A stretch of DNA of 64,000 bases, taken from positions 62,001 through 126,000 of the forward strand of contig NZ_FXAX01000001.1 of the NCBI RefSeq assembly GCF_900177805.1, given 5' to 3'. The notes below the pieces were generated by a model. It made no database searches and was not told the DNA's origin. It saw only the letters and a program-made list of their open reading frames with translations. Source of the DNA: Fibrobacter sp. UWB13. GTDB taxonomy: Bacteria > Fibrobacterota > Fibrobacteria > Fibrobacterales > Fibrobacteraceae. How positions within the stretch are numbered: position 1 is the first letter of the stretch; the number at the start of each line of letters is the position of its first letter. The position numbers were made by a program, and so were the translations under genes. Shown one piece after another: positions 23,218 through 31,812 of this stretch.

Positions 23218-26200
23218 TTAAGCCTTGCTCATTTTTGCCTTGACTTTGCGAGCGCCTTTCTTTGCCTTGCCAAAGAGGGCGTTCGGGAGCCAGAAGAATG
23301 TCGGCACAAGGAACATGGTAAGCACTGCGGACACAATCAAACCACCCACAGAAGCAATACCCATCGGCTGCGTCATGGCAGCGACGTTACCACCGAGAGC
23401 GAATGCAAGCGGGAGCTGTGCAATCACGGAGGCAAGCGTAGCAAGCATAATCGGCTGGAATTTGGCTTTTGCGGCCGTAAGCACTGCCGAGCGGCGGCCC
23501 ATGCTTCCACTACGCAACAAGCGGTTTGCTTCGTCGAGCAAAAGAATAGCGTTATTCACCACCACTCCAATCAACATAACGATAGCCATGAGAGCGATCA
23601 TGGAGAGTGCCTTGCCGGTAAAGATAAGGGCGAGGAGCACGCCGATTGCACCCATCGGGATGGTCGTCATGATAATGAACGGCTGGGCAAAGCTTTCGAG
23701 AAGAGCGACGAGCAAAATGTAGGTGAGGATAATAGCCATCACGATTGCCGTCATGAATTCCTTCTGCATGTCGTTCTGCATGTCGGCGTTACCACCGAAG
23801 CTGAACGTGATGCCTTCTGGGAGTTCGTCCTTCATGCTGTTTGTAAGTTCCGTGAGTTTGCCCATGATTTCACCGGTCGTGTGGCCAGGGAGCAAGTTCA
23901 TCGAAACGTCAACACGTCTCATCTTGCGCTTACGGTCAATACGTGTCGGACCAGCACCATCTTCGATGTGGAAGAGTTCGCTAGCACTTACGTAGCCCTT
24001 CGGTGTCTTGACAGGCAGGTCTTCGATGTCGGCATGGCTCTGCCTATCCTTTTCCATCAAGCGTACGTAAACGTCGTATTCTTCACCGTCTTCGGTGTAC
24101 TGGCCTGCTTCGAAACCGTTCACTGCAATGTAGTTGTAGTTTGCGACTGTTTCAAGCGTTACGCCATAGTCGGCCATGGCGGCGCGGTTCGGGATCAAAC
24201 GGATTTCAGGCTTACCGGCTTCATAGCTCGTCTTGATATCCACGATGCCGTCAATCTTTTGCTGGACTCGGTCAAGGACGATTTGTGATGCCTTGATGAC
24301 GGAGTCTGCATGGAGACCGCTCACTTCGAGCACCACATCGCCAGCGGAGTTGTTCTGCATTTCAGAGGCGGAGGTGGACTTTACGGAAATGTAGGCGTCT
24401 GGAATATTGGCGAGGTACGGACGGATGGAGTCGACGATTTCGTCCGTACTGCGATGTCTGCCCTTCCAGTTGGGATTGTTCTTCTTTTCCCAGTCCTTCA
24501 AGAGTCTAACACGCATGGTGGCCTGGTTTACGGTCGTAAAGCCGTTGGAACCACCCACGTTCATACTGTAGTGAACAATTTCAGGAATATCCTTGACGCG
24601 GGATTCAATAATACGAGCCACGCTATCGGTTGTCTCGATGTTTGTACCCACAGGCATTTCGAGCTTGATGCTCATCATGCCCTGGTCCTGTCTCGGGGTA
24701 AGTTCAACAGTCAAGTTGTTCTTGGCGAGGGTTCCGACAAAATAAAGTGTTGCAGCGAGAGCGAGAACCTGGAAAATCACACCTGGGATAGAGAGGCAGA
24801 AACCGAGAGCCTTCAAGTAAACGAAGCGGAATCCGTTCAAAATCTTCGGGAAAATTCCAAGAGCGGATTCGATAATGCCCGGCTTTTCTTCGATGATATT
24901 GCCGTTTTCATCTTTCTTCTTGCCCTTGAACAAGTAGGCTGCCATGAGCGGTGTGAGCGTGAATGTCACGAGGAGTGACACGAACGTTGCAAACACCATG
25001 GTCATACCGAATGTTCTAAAGAAGATACCGACGATGGACTTCATGAATGCGATCGGCACGAACACGGCAACGTTTGTAAGCGTTGATGCCATGATGGCGA
25101 TCATGATTTCTGAGGTGCCTTTGTATGCAGCTTCCTTCGGATCAAGACCTTGCAAAAGCTTGTTGTTGATGTTTTCGAGCACCACGATGGAGTTCGTCAC
25201 CAACAGACCCACGGAACTTGAAAGAGCCATGAGGGACATCATGTTGATGCCAAAGCCTGCAAAGTACATGAGCGTAAATGCGCCAATCACGGAAATCGGC
25301 ATCGTGAGAGCCGCGATAATCATCGTCGAGAACTTGCCGAGGAACAGGAGCAGGAGGCCTGCGGTAAGCGCAATTGCGATAATGATGTTCTGGATAACGT
25401 TATCGATAGATTCGTTCACGGCTTCGGACTTGTCGTAAATGAGCGTGAGCTTGAAGCCTTCCGGGAGAGTCTTGTTGACTTCTGCCATGCGCTTGAGCAC
25501 GCCTCTGGAAACTTCCACGACGTTTGCATCGGAGCGTTTCTTGATATCGAGAGCGACTGAGTTGATGCCGTTAAAGCGGGAAGTCGATGTAATTGTTTCG
25601 ATGGTATCTTTCACGACGGCAATTTCAGAGAGCTTGACGACTCCCTTTTCCGTCGGAATTTCCATGTTGCGCATTTCATCGAGGTTCTTGAACTTACCTG
25701 CGGTACGCACAGACGTGTTCTTGTGCTTGCCGATAACTTCACCAATCGGGAGGTTAACGTTGGACATGCCGTAAAGGCCCATCATGGTGCCGATATCGAC
25801 ACCGCGGTCCATCATTTTTTCCTTGTCGACTTCGATGGCGATCTGGCGGGTTGTACCACCGAAAATGTCGACGCTAGCAACACCGGAAACAGAAGTGAAG
25901 AGCGGTTCGATTTCGTCTTCGACTTTCTGGCGGAGTTCTGTAGAGTTTAGAGGACCGGTGAACGAGATTGCCATGATGGCAGCACCGTTAATATCGACCT
26001 TCGAAATAATCGGCGCCTGTACTGCATCCGGAAAGTCCGCAGAGGCGAGGTCCACCTTGGAACGCACGTCATTTGCGGCAACGTCCACGTTCACGCCCAT
26101 GTTGAACATGGCGACGATAATGCCGTAGTTTTCCAAGCAGATGGACTGCACGTAATCGATACCGTCCACGAGTTCCACCTGTTCTTCAATCGGCTTGATA

Positions 26201-26382
26201 ATTGTGGTTTCGATTTCTTCAGGGTTTGCGCCCTTGTAAATGATGGTGGCCGTAACCACGGGGACTTCGAATTTCGGCATCAAGTCCACCACCATCATGG
26301 AATAGGTATAAAGACCGAACACCACCACGGTCAAGATGACCATGAGCATGGTGATTGGTTTGTAAATACTGGCTTTAATCAT
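23218..26382 (-). CDS. RND efflux transporter, inner-membrane pump (AcrB/HAE1 type)
   Basis: A 1054-residue proton-driven pump of the inner membrane. It starts MIKASIYKPITMLMVILTVV with the first membrane helix. Twelve membrane helices are arranged as one plus five, twice, with two large periplasmic loops (about 30-330 and 560-870). Family features include the porter segment FPDAVQAPIISKVDINGAA, the helix-4 region ALSSSVGLLVTNSIVVLENI and its second-half counterpart ALMAIVMLIGVVVNNAILLL. Length and order match HAE1-type multidrug exporters. It is the last gene of a TolC-adaptor-pump operon, with 20 bases to the adaptor gene. The substrate cannot be told from sequence. Confidence 0.92.
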   Translation of the reverse strand: MIKASIYKPITMLMVILTVVVFGLYTYSMMVVDLMPKFEVPVVTATIIYKGANPEEIETTIIKPIEEQVELVDGIDYVQSICLENYGIIVAMFNMGVNVDVAANDVRSKVDLASADFPDAVQAPIISKVDINGAAIMAISFTGPLNSTELRQKVEDEIEPLFTSVSGVASVDIFGGTTRQIAIEVDKEKMMDRGVDIGTMMGLYGMSNVNLPIGEVIGKHKNTSVRTAGKFKNLDEMRNMEIPTEKGVVKLSEIAVVKDTIETITSTSRFNGINSVALDIKKRSDANVVEVSRGVLKRMAEVNKTLPEGFKLTLIYDKSEAVNESIDNVIQNIIIAIALTAGLLLLFLGKFSTMIIAALTMPISVIGAFTLMYFAGFGINMMSLMALSSSVGLLVTNSIVVLENINNKLLQGLDPKEAAYKGTSEIMIAIMASTLTNVAVFVPIAFMKSIVGIFFRTFGMTMVFATFVSLLVTFTLTPLMAAYLFKGKKKDENGNIIEEKPGIIESALGIFPKILNGFRFVYLKALGFCLSIPGVIFQVLALAATLYFVGTLAKNNLTVELTPRQDQGMMSIKLEMPVGTNIETTDSVARIIESRVKDIPEIVHYSMNVGGSNGFTTVNQATMRVRLLKDWEKKNNPNWKGRHRSTDEIVDSIRPYLANIPDAYISVKSTSASEMQNNSAGDVVLEVSGLHADSVIKASQIVLDRVQQKIDGIVDIKTSYEAGKPEIRLIPNRAAMADYGVTLETVANYNYIAVNGFEAGQYTEDGEEYDVYVRLMEKDRQSHADIEDLPVKTPKGYVSASELFHIEDGAGPTRIDRKRKMRRVDVSMNLLPGHTTGEIMGKLTELTNSMKDELPEGITFSFGGNADMQNDMQKEFMTAIVMAIILTYILLVALLESFAQPFIIMTTIPMGAIGVLLALIFTGKALSMIALMAIVMLIGVVVNNAILLLDEANRLLRSGSMGRRSAVLTAAKAKFQPIMLATLASVIAQLPLAFALGGNVAAMTQPMGIASVGGLIVSAVLTMFLVPTFFWLPNALFGKAKKGARKVKAKMSKA

Positions 26383-26402
26383 TGACTATACTCCAGTGTC
26401 GA

Positions 26403-27452
26403 TTATTCGACGATCAGCACCTTGTCGCCATCGTTCATGCGGTTCTGGCCTTCGACCATCACGACGTCGCCTTCGCTAAGGCCATCCTTGATTTGGATGT
26501 CGGTCTTGGTTTGCACTCCGAGTTGCACGATTTTGCGCTTGGCCTTGCCTTCGCTATCGACTGTCCAGACCGAGTTCACGCCGTTGCTATAGACAATGGC
26601 TTCGACAGGGACGGTAACGCCGGTGACTTCGCGGGCGTCAATCTTTGTGGTGAGGTACATGCCTGGGAGGAGCTTACGGTTCTTGTTCTTGAAGGTCACT
26701 TCGACCGGGAAGAAGCGGGTTATCGGGTTTGCTGCAAGCGGGATGAGGCTTACTTCGCCCTGAAGCTTTTCGCCGTTGAGTTCGATTGTTGCCTTGGCGC
26801 CCTTCTTGAAGAAACCGATTTCGGAACTTGTGACGTTGAGCTTGAGAATCACCTTGTCGAGGTTTGCGATGGTGAACATGGCACCACCGACACCCGGAAC
26901 TTCGCCAGCCTTAAACTTGACTTCGGTGATTGTTCCCGAAGACGGGGCGAGCACGAGCGTTGCACGACGGGCTGCTTCCAATTGCATCTTGGATATGCTA
27001 ATCTGGGTTTCGAGCTGGTCAACGGTGCTCTGAGTGACACCGCCCTTTGCCTGCACTTCCTTGGTGCGGGCGAGGGTCTTTTCGTTCAGTTCCATGGCTG
27101 CTTTTGCTTGCTGGTAAGCCGTGTTGTCGCCCGTAAAGACGAATTCCGCGAGAACCTGGTCTTTCTTGACCTTGGAACCAACGCGGACGTTGATCTTGGC
27201 AATCGGGTCACCGAGCTTGGCGGTTGCGGTCGTCTGCTGGCTACCTTCGATGGTGCCGCTGAAGGCGCGGACGTCTGTGAGCTTGACTGTTGCAGCCTTC
27301 ACGACGCGGGCTGGCTTGCCATTGACCTTCTGGATTTCTTCGATGGTCGAAACTTTTTTCTCGGACTTGGCGTCTTTCTTAGCGTCGCCGCATCCAGCGA
27401 GGAGGAGCGACAGGGCAGAAATAGTAATGATTGATTTTGTAATGGTCTTCAT
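26403..27452 (-). CDS. RND efflux periplasmic adaptor lipoprotein (MFP/HlyD family)
   Basis: A 349-residue membrane-fusion protein that links the inner-membrane pump to the outer-membrane channel. The signal peptide ends in a lipobox, LLLAGC (Cys at about residue 21). The barrel-sandwich halves are GDPIAKINVRVGSKVKKDQV and VLAPSSGTITEVKFKAGEVP. A helical hairpin (QQAKAAMELNEKTLARTKEV, VDQLETQISISKMQLEAARR) lies between them. The beta-barrel and membrane-proximal parts follow. GAGGAAG precedes the start. It sits 20 bases from both the TolC gene upstream and the pump gene downstream. Confidence 0.93.
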   Translation of the reverse strand: MKTITKSIITISALSLLLAGCGDAKKDAKSEKKVSTIEEIQKVNGKPARVVKAATVKLTDVRAFSGTIEGSQQTTATAKLGDPIAKINVRVGSKVKKDQVLAEFVFTGDNTAYQQAKAAMELNEKTLARTKEVQAKGGVTQSTVDQLETQISISKMQLEAARRATLVLAPSSGTITEVKFKAGEVPGVGGAMFTIANLDKVILKLNVTSSEIGFFKKGAKATIELNGEKLQGEVSLIPLAANPITRFFPVEVTFKNKNRKLLPGMYLTTKIDAREVTGVTVPVEAIVYSNGVNSVWTVDSEGKAKRKIVQLGVQTKTDIQIKDGLSEGDVVMVEGQNRMNDGDKVLIVE

Positions 27453-27472
27453 GATTGTCTTCCTCTTAAATC

Positions 27473-28864
27473 TTAGTATTCACCTGTGGCTTGGAGCAGT
27501 GCGTTATAAGCGGTGTTCCAGTTGAGAATTCCCTGCAAGTAGTTGAGTTTTGCCTTGCGGAGGTCCATGTTGGCGGTAAGCAGGTTGAGCTGCGTTTCCA
27601 TGCCGTTTCTGAAAGCCGCGTCGGTCATGTCGTAGATGCGTTGGGCCAGGTCAATGTTATTTTTCAAAACTTCAAGATTGCGTTCTGCGGAGGCGAGTGT
27701 CTGTGCGCAGCTTTCGATTTGCACGCGGAAGCCGCGTTCTGCGGTTTCTTTCTGGATCTGGGTGCTGCGGAGGCTGGATTTAGCTTGGACCACTGCTTCC
27801 TTGGTCTGCATGCCATTGAAAAGGTTCATCGACAAGTTCAAAGAAACGTATTTATTGAGCTTGTCCCATTTCGGTGCGTCCCATTCGGTAATCTTGTTTT
27901 GGTTGTTTGCGTACTTGAGACCACCAACCAATGCGATTGTCGGCTTGTAGCCACCTTCTTCGATTTCGATGTTCTTTTCTTTCATCGTTTCGGTAGCTTG
28001 GAGCATCACCAATTCTCTACGACGCTGTTTGACGCTTGCCATGGAGGTGTCCGGGTACGGGAGGTTGGATTCCGGGCTACGGAGTTCTCCGTTGAATTGA
28101 ACGTCGTTGTCCCAGTCAAGACCCATGGTGTTGAGGAGTGCGTTCTTGGCAAGGAGGCGCTTGTCTTCGAGTGTCTTTCTGTCTACCTTGAGGGCTTCCA
28201 TGGCGAGCTGGACTCTAGCGAAATCAAGTTCTGTGGCAAGTCCGCTCTTGACGCCTTGTTCCACAAAGTCAATGTTGTCTTGTGTAATCTTCATGCTTTC
28301 GTCAACAATGGCGATGGAGGAATCCAAGTAAATGAGCTGGTCAAAAGCGTTATCGACTTCGTAGCGGACATTCGACTTCGTATTTTCGAGGTTGACCTCT
28401 TGCAAGTGCTTATAAGCCTTGGCGATATCGATAGCGGTACCAACCTTGCCTGCGGCGTAGAGCACCTGGGTTAGCGTGAGGCCCACGCTGGACTGCCAGC
28501 GGTAACCTTGTGTGCTCATACCATTGATCATCTTGTCTAGAGCAGGAGCGACACGTTCTTTATCGAACTTGTTGGCGCCCAAAGTGGAATCCTTGGCGGC
28601 GTCGGCCATGGGGGTGCCAAGCTTGACGTCATCAAGCCCGAAAATACGGGTTACATTGGCGCTAAGGTCAATGGACGGGTAGGCGTTACCATACCCAGCG
28701 TCTACTTGGGAATTTGCAGAAACGAGATCTTCTTCGGCGCTCTTGATGTCCGAAGAATTTTCCATGGCGGTCTTGATCGCCTCATCTCGAGTGTAGACTT
28801 TTGCCGAGGCCGGTACCATCAGCCCTAAAGCGAGGGCAGAAAGGACTAAAAATTTCCTTGACAT
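27473..28864 (-). CDS. TolC-family outer-membrane efflux channel
   Basis: A 463-residue outer-membrane channel protein, first gene of the efflux operon. It has a signal peptide (VLSALALGLMVPASA) and two related helical halves with the usual TolC pattern: YTRDEAIKTAMENSSDIKSA, GYGNAYPSIDLSANVTRIFG in the first, and EEGGYKPTIALVGGLKYANN, LNLSMNLFNGMQTKEAVVQA in the second. The end (NLLTANMDLRKAKLNYLQGI) is the typical final coiled helix. AGGAG precedes the ATG. It works with the downstream adaptor and pump to export compounds across both membranes. Confidence 0.93.
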   Translation of the reverse strand: MSRKFLVLSALALGLMVPASAKVYTRDEAIKTAMENSSDIKSAEEDLVSANSQVDAGYGNAYPSIDLSANVTRIFGLDDVKLGTPMADAAKDSTLGANKFDKERVAPALDKMINGMSTQGYRWQSSVGLTLTQVLYAAGKVGTAIDIAKAYKHLQEVNLENTKSNVRYEVDNAFDQLIYLDSSIAIVDESMKITQDNIDFVEQGVKSGLATELDFARVQLAMEALKVDRKTLEDKRLLAKNALLNTMGLDWDNDVQFNGELRSPESNLPYPDTSMASVKQRRRELVMLQATETMKEKNIEIEEGGYKPTIALVGGLKYANNQNKITEWDAPKWDKLNKYVSLNLSMNLFNGMQTKEAVVQAKSSLRSTQIQKETAERGFRVQIESCAQTLASAERNLEVLKNNIDLAQRIYDMTDAAFRNGMETQLNLLTANMDLRKAKLNYLQGILNWNTAYNALLQATGEY

Positions 28865-28897
28865 TCGTTCTCCTAATATATTAAGCTAGCCAAATGT

Positions 28898-28940
28898 AAA
28901 AAAAAAGCACCCTTTTCATAAGGGGGCTTTTTTCTGTTTT
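28898..28940 (-). terminator. Terminator after the ybaB gene
   Basis: Imperfect hairpin around AGCACCC/GGGGGCT with T-runs on both strands. On the minus strand it ends the ybaB unit and precedes the efflux operon. Confidence 0.7.
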
Positions 28941-29008
28941 TGATGAAACGCAAATATTGGGGATGAAGTGCATCCGAATTTGCGAATTTTTGCGAAATTT
29001 GGCGAAAA

Positions 29009-29317
29009 TTACATCAAACCGGGGATTTTCATGCCGCCAGTGATGTCCGAAATGCTTGCCTGCTGGGCGTCGTCTTTCTTCTTGACGGCTGAGTTCACGG
29101 CAGCCATAATGAGGTCTTCGAGAGCTTCTACATCGTCCTTGTCGACGGCATCCGGATTGATCTTCACCATCGTGAGTACGCCCTTTCCGTTCATGGCGAC
29201 CTTCACCATTCCGCCGCCGGCTTCGGCGTCAAAGCTCTGTGCCTTGAGGTCGTTTTGTGCCTTAAGCATCTTGCTCTGCATTTTCTGAAGGTCCTTAAGC
29301 ATCTTGCTCATGTCCAT
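29009..29317 (-). CDS. ybaB: YbaB/EbfC nucleoid-associated protein
   Basis: A 102-residue DNA-binding dimer. The helical N-terminus (MLKDLQKMQSKMLKAQNDLK) is followed by the conserved beta part GGGMVKVAMNGKGVLTMVKI and LEDLIMAAVNSAVKK, typical of the family. The starts MDM (29317) and MSK (29311) are both possible; GAGG stands at a good distance from 29317. It lies downstream of dnaX on the same strand, the usual dnaX-ybaB pairing, but separated by 195 bases full of repeats and without recR behind it. Confidence 0.9.
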   Translation of the reverse strand: MDMSKMLKDLQKMQSKMLKAQNDLKAQSFDAEAGGGMVKVAMNGKGVLTMVKINPDAVDKDDVEALEDLIMAAVNSAVKKKDDAQQASISDITGGMKIPGLM

Positions 29318-29354
29318 GAATATATCCTCGCTTTTTGAGTGTATTAAAGGTTAT

Positions 29355-29503
29355 TGGATCCTTCCACTTGCGTGTCAGGATGACTGTTTTCCATTCGTAA
29401 TTATAGAATTTTTATTTGGTTGGATCCTATCACTACACTACGTTTCGTTCCAGGATGACGTTTTAATTGTCACCCTGGAGGGAGCTTGCGACCGATAGGG
29501 TCC
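29355..29503. repeat. Cluster of three GGATCC...CAGGATGAC repeat copies
   Basis: Two direct copies (29356-29384 and 29422-29459) begin GGATCC and end CAGGATGAC. A third lies inverted (29469-29503, GTCACCCTGG ... AGGGTCC). Similar copies are at 55790-55816 and, partly, 51463-51510. They fill the dnaX-ybaB gap. Confidence 0.65.
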
Positions 29504-29511
29504 ATGATAAT

Positions 29512-31239
29512 CTATGCGTCGCAATCCTCGTCGTCGCATTGTGAAACGATGGCCGCTTTCTTGAGTTTCTTGGTGAAAACGAGTTCCGTTGCAAACATCT
29601 GCTGGAGTTTTGAAAGTCCCGGTTCCTTTTCCAGGTCGAGTTCATACGGGCTCATCTTGGCGGCGCGCTGCTCGGCAAGTTCGCTCTCGGTGAAGGCGCG
29701 CGTGCGGATGGAAAGCGCAATCTTTGTTTGTAGGCGGTCTTCCAAAATGCGTGTCACGCGTTCGACGTATTCGGGATGCTCCGTCATCTGGCGGTAGCCC
29801 CAGTTTTCGGCATTCTCAGTCGTGCCCGCGTAGGTGAGCGCAATCGGGAACGGGTTCTGTTCGGGGTCGCCTGTTTCAAGCGTTGTGCCTGCAATGGCGG
29901 CGGAGAACACGTAGTCGCCGTCGTTAGCGATGTTGGAGAGGATGGATGGCCATGCGGCGGCAATCTCGTAACGTGAAAATGCCTGCACGCCACCTTGATC
30001 GTAGCCTGCAAATGGGTCATCATAAGACGCCTGGACTTCTTCCTGGGCGTCTATCATGGCGCTGACTTCAGTTACTTTTTTTTTTACCGCGTCGTTTTCG
30101 GCGCTTTTAGGATCGTTAATCGCTGCAAGAGCTTTTCGCAAATCGACCAGTCGGTCGAGCCAAGCCATTCGGGCGAACGTCGTTTCGACGAGGAGGCGCG
30201 GGTTCGTGCTGTAGCGGAGCGTACCCTGCAAGTCGATAAGCATCTTGCTTATGCGGAGAATGTCGCCGTTCGTAAGACTTTGTGCGCAGCTCTTGTACTT
30301 GGTGTAAAGTTCTTCGGTGATGTTGAGTGCATCCGGCGTGAAGGCGTCGAGGCGGGCGTAGAGCAAATTGCGGAGGAACTTGCCAAAGCCGTCGAGCAGC
30401 GGGATGAACTCGATACCGATTTTCACAGCGTCATCCACCATGCGGAAGCAACCCTTGATGTCGTGGTTTTCGATGGACTGGATGAGCGAGAAGAAAAGTT
30501 CTACAGGTGGGATGCCGAGGACGGAGCGGACGGATTCCGCGGTCATCTCGTTTCCGGTAAAGGCGTATGCCTGGTCAAAGTAGGTGAGACCGTCACGCAT
30601 GGAACCGTCGGCCTTTTCGGCAAAGATGTCGAGGGCTTCGTCGGTAGCCTTGATGCCTTCCTGTTCGCAAATGTAGCGGAGGCGGCTGCGGATCTGGTCT
30701 ACGGTCAGGCGCTTGAAGTCAAAACGCTGCACACGGCTCAAAATCGTTTGCGGAACCTTGTTGACTTCGGTCGTTGCAAAGATGAAAATCACGTGGGACG
30801 GCGGTTCTTCGAGCGTCTTGAGGAGAGCGTTGAAGGCGCCTGTCGAGAGCATGTGGACTTCGTCGATGATGAAGATCTTGTACTTGCCGATGACGGGCGG
30901 GTACTGCACACGTTCAATCACATCGCGGATGTTGTCGACGCTGGTGTTAGAGGCCGCATCTATTTCATAGACGTCCATCGGGTTTCCGCCGGCGATATCC
31001 TTGCAGCTGTCGCACTGCCCACACGGGTGCAGCGGGTCATTGCCCTTGCAGTTGAGCGTGCGGGCGAGGATGCGAGCGCTAGTAGTCTTGCCCACACCAC
31101 GGGTGCCGGTAAAAAGGAATGCATGATGGAGACGACCGCCCTGAATGGCGTTCTCAAGAGTCTTTGCGATATGTTCCTGACCGACCATATCGCTGAATGA
31201 TTGCGGGCGCCACTTACGCGCCATTGCGATGTATGCCAT
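29512..31239 (-). CDS. dnaX: DNA polymerase III subunit gamma/tau
   Basis: A 575-residue clamp-loader ATPase. The N-terminus reads MAYIAMARKWRPQSFSDMVG. Walker A is GTRGVGKTTSARILARTLNC. A four-cysteine zinc site spans residues about 64-79 (CKGNDPLHPCGQCDSC). Walker B is IIDEVHMLS. The arginine finger region is QTILSRVQRFDFKRL. Domain III follows to about residue 370. Codons 385-388 (GTA AAA AAA AAA) contain ten A residues (30076-30085 on the plus strand). A one-base slip either way meets a stop at once: TAA directly, or TGA after two more codons. This would make a gamma-like protein of 388-390 residues beside full-length tau. The tau tail has no clear further domain. Confidence 0.95.
   Translation of the reverse strand: MAYIAMARKWRPQSFSDMVGQEHIAKTLENAIQGGRLHHAFLFTGTRGVGKTTSARILARTLNCKGNDPLHPCGQCDSCKDIAGGNPMDVYEIDAASNTSVDNIRDVIERVQYPPVIGKYKIFIIDEVHMLSTGAFNALLKTLEEPPSHVIFIFATTEVNKVPQTILSRVQRFDFKRLTVDQIRSRLRYICEQEGIKATDEALDIFAEKADGSMRDGLTYFDQAYAFTGNEMTAESVRSVLGIPPVELFFSLIQSIENHDIKGCFRMVDDAVKIGIEFIPLLDGFGKFLRNLLYARLDAFTPDALNITEELYTKYKSCAQSLTNGDILRISKMLIDLQGTLRYSTNPRLLVETTFARMAWLDRLVDLRKALAAINDPKSAENDAVKKKVTEVSAMIDAQEEVQASYDDPFAGYDQGGVQAFSRYEIAAAWPSILSNIANDGDYVFSAAIAGTTLETGDPEQNPFPIALTYAGTTENAENWGYRQMTEHPEYVERVTRILEDRLQTKIALSIRTRAFTESELAEQRAAKMSPYELDLEKEPGLSKLQQMFATELVFTKKLKKAAIVSQCDDEDCDA
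30076..30085 (-). promoter_or_regulatory. A10 slippage site in dnaX (candidate programmed recoding)
   Basis: Ten A residues on the coding strand at codons 385-388, just after the conserved clamp-loader part. Both alternative frames are closed at once (AAG TAA, or AGT AAC TGA). Thermus dnaX uses an A-run for transcriptional slippage; E. coli uses A AAA AAG for ribosomal frameshifting. Confidence 0.55.
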
Positions 31240-31331
31240 GACTAAAGTATAGTAAAGTGGTTCGTGGTTGGTGATTCGTGGTTTGGATTTTTCGTATCTT
31301 TATAAATGTAATTAGTCAAATAGAGGTACTT

Positions 31332-31715
31332 ATGAATTTTGATATGGCGCTTTTGATTTTGTGCTGGCAGACAGCCTGCCTTTCGCATAACCACGAAAAT
31401 GAACAGCTTTTGCCGGGTGCTGCCTCGGCTACGGAAGCGGAAAGTGCAGAACTCGACAAGATTCATGACGAAGTGACTCCTAACGCCAGTTGGGACGAAT
31501 TCAACAACCTTTATGCAAGCTTCAAGTCGGCAAGCGACCGTACTAAGGCTTGCGTCAAGGCGCTTCAGTCGCAGTCCCGTGATTCAAAGGTTCTCGTGAT
31601 AAACTGCATGGTCCGTATTGCGAATGCTTCGCACGAAGACTACAACAGGACTAATATATCGCCCGAAGAATATGAATTTATTAAGAATGTCCGTGAACAG
31701 CTTGGCTTGAATTAA
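31332..31715 (+). CDS. Hypothetical helical protein (127 residues), possibly TerB-like
   Basis: The start ATG 31332 was chosen because AGAGGT lies five bases upstream; 31278 would add residues without a ribosome site. The protein is all-helical and acidic: MNFDMALLILCWQTACLSHN, AELDKIHDEV, WDEFNNLYASFKSASDRTKA, VLVINCMVRIANASHEDYNR, SPEEYEFIKNVREQLGLN. The helix lengths and the C-terminal S-P-E-E-Y-E-F-I-K pattern are like TerB/DjlA-type folds, but the metal-binding acidic residues are not obvious. I cannot assign a function. It diverges from dnaX and ends at a strong bidirectional terminator. Confidence 0.6.
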   Translation: MNFDMALLILCWQTACLSHNHENEQLLPGAASATEAESAELDKIHDEVTPNASWDEFNNLYASFKSASDRTKACVKALQSQSRDSKVLVINCMVRIANASHEDYNRTNISPEEYEFIKNVREQLGLN

Positions 31716-31750
31716 ACCCTTTGTCGGGTACAAAATTTTAGATAAAGTAA

Positions 31751-31790
31751 TAAAAAGGAAACGCTCCCATCGGGAGCGTTTCTTGTAATT
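31751..31790. terminator. Bidirectional terminator between the 127-residue protein and pheT
   Basis: Perfect 11-bp stem GAAACGCTCCC (31758-31768) / GGGAGCGTTTC (31772-31782) with an ATC loop. A-rich before and T-rich after, so it serves both converging genes. Confidence 0.9.
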
Positions 31791-31812
31791 ATTAGTTGTG
31801 GCGCAGTCGCTA

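Noticed and set aside
29995..31200. 401-codon frame opposite dnaX
   Set aside because: Shadow of dnaX; no ribosome site or domain.
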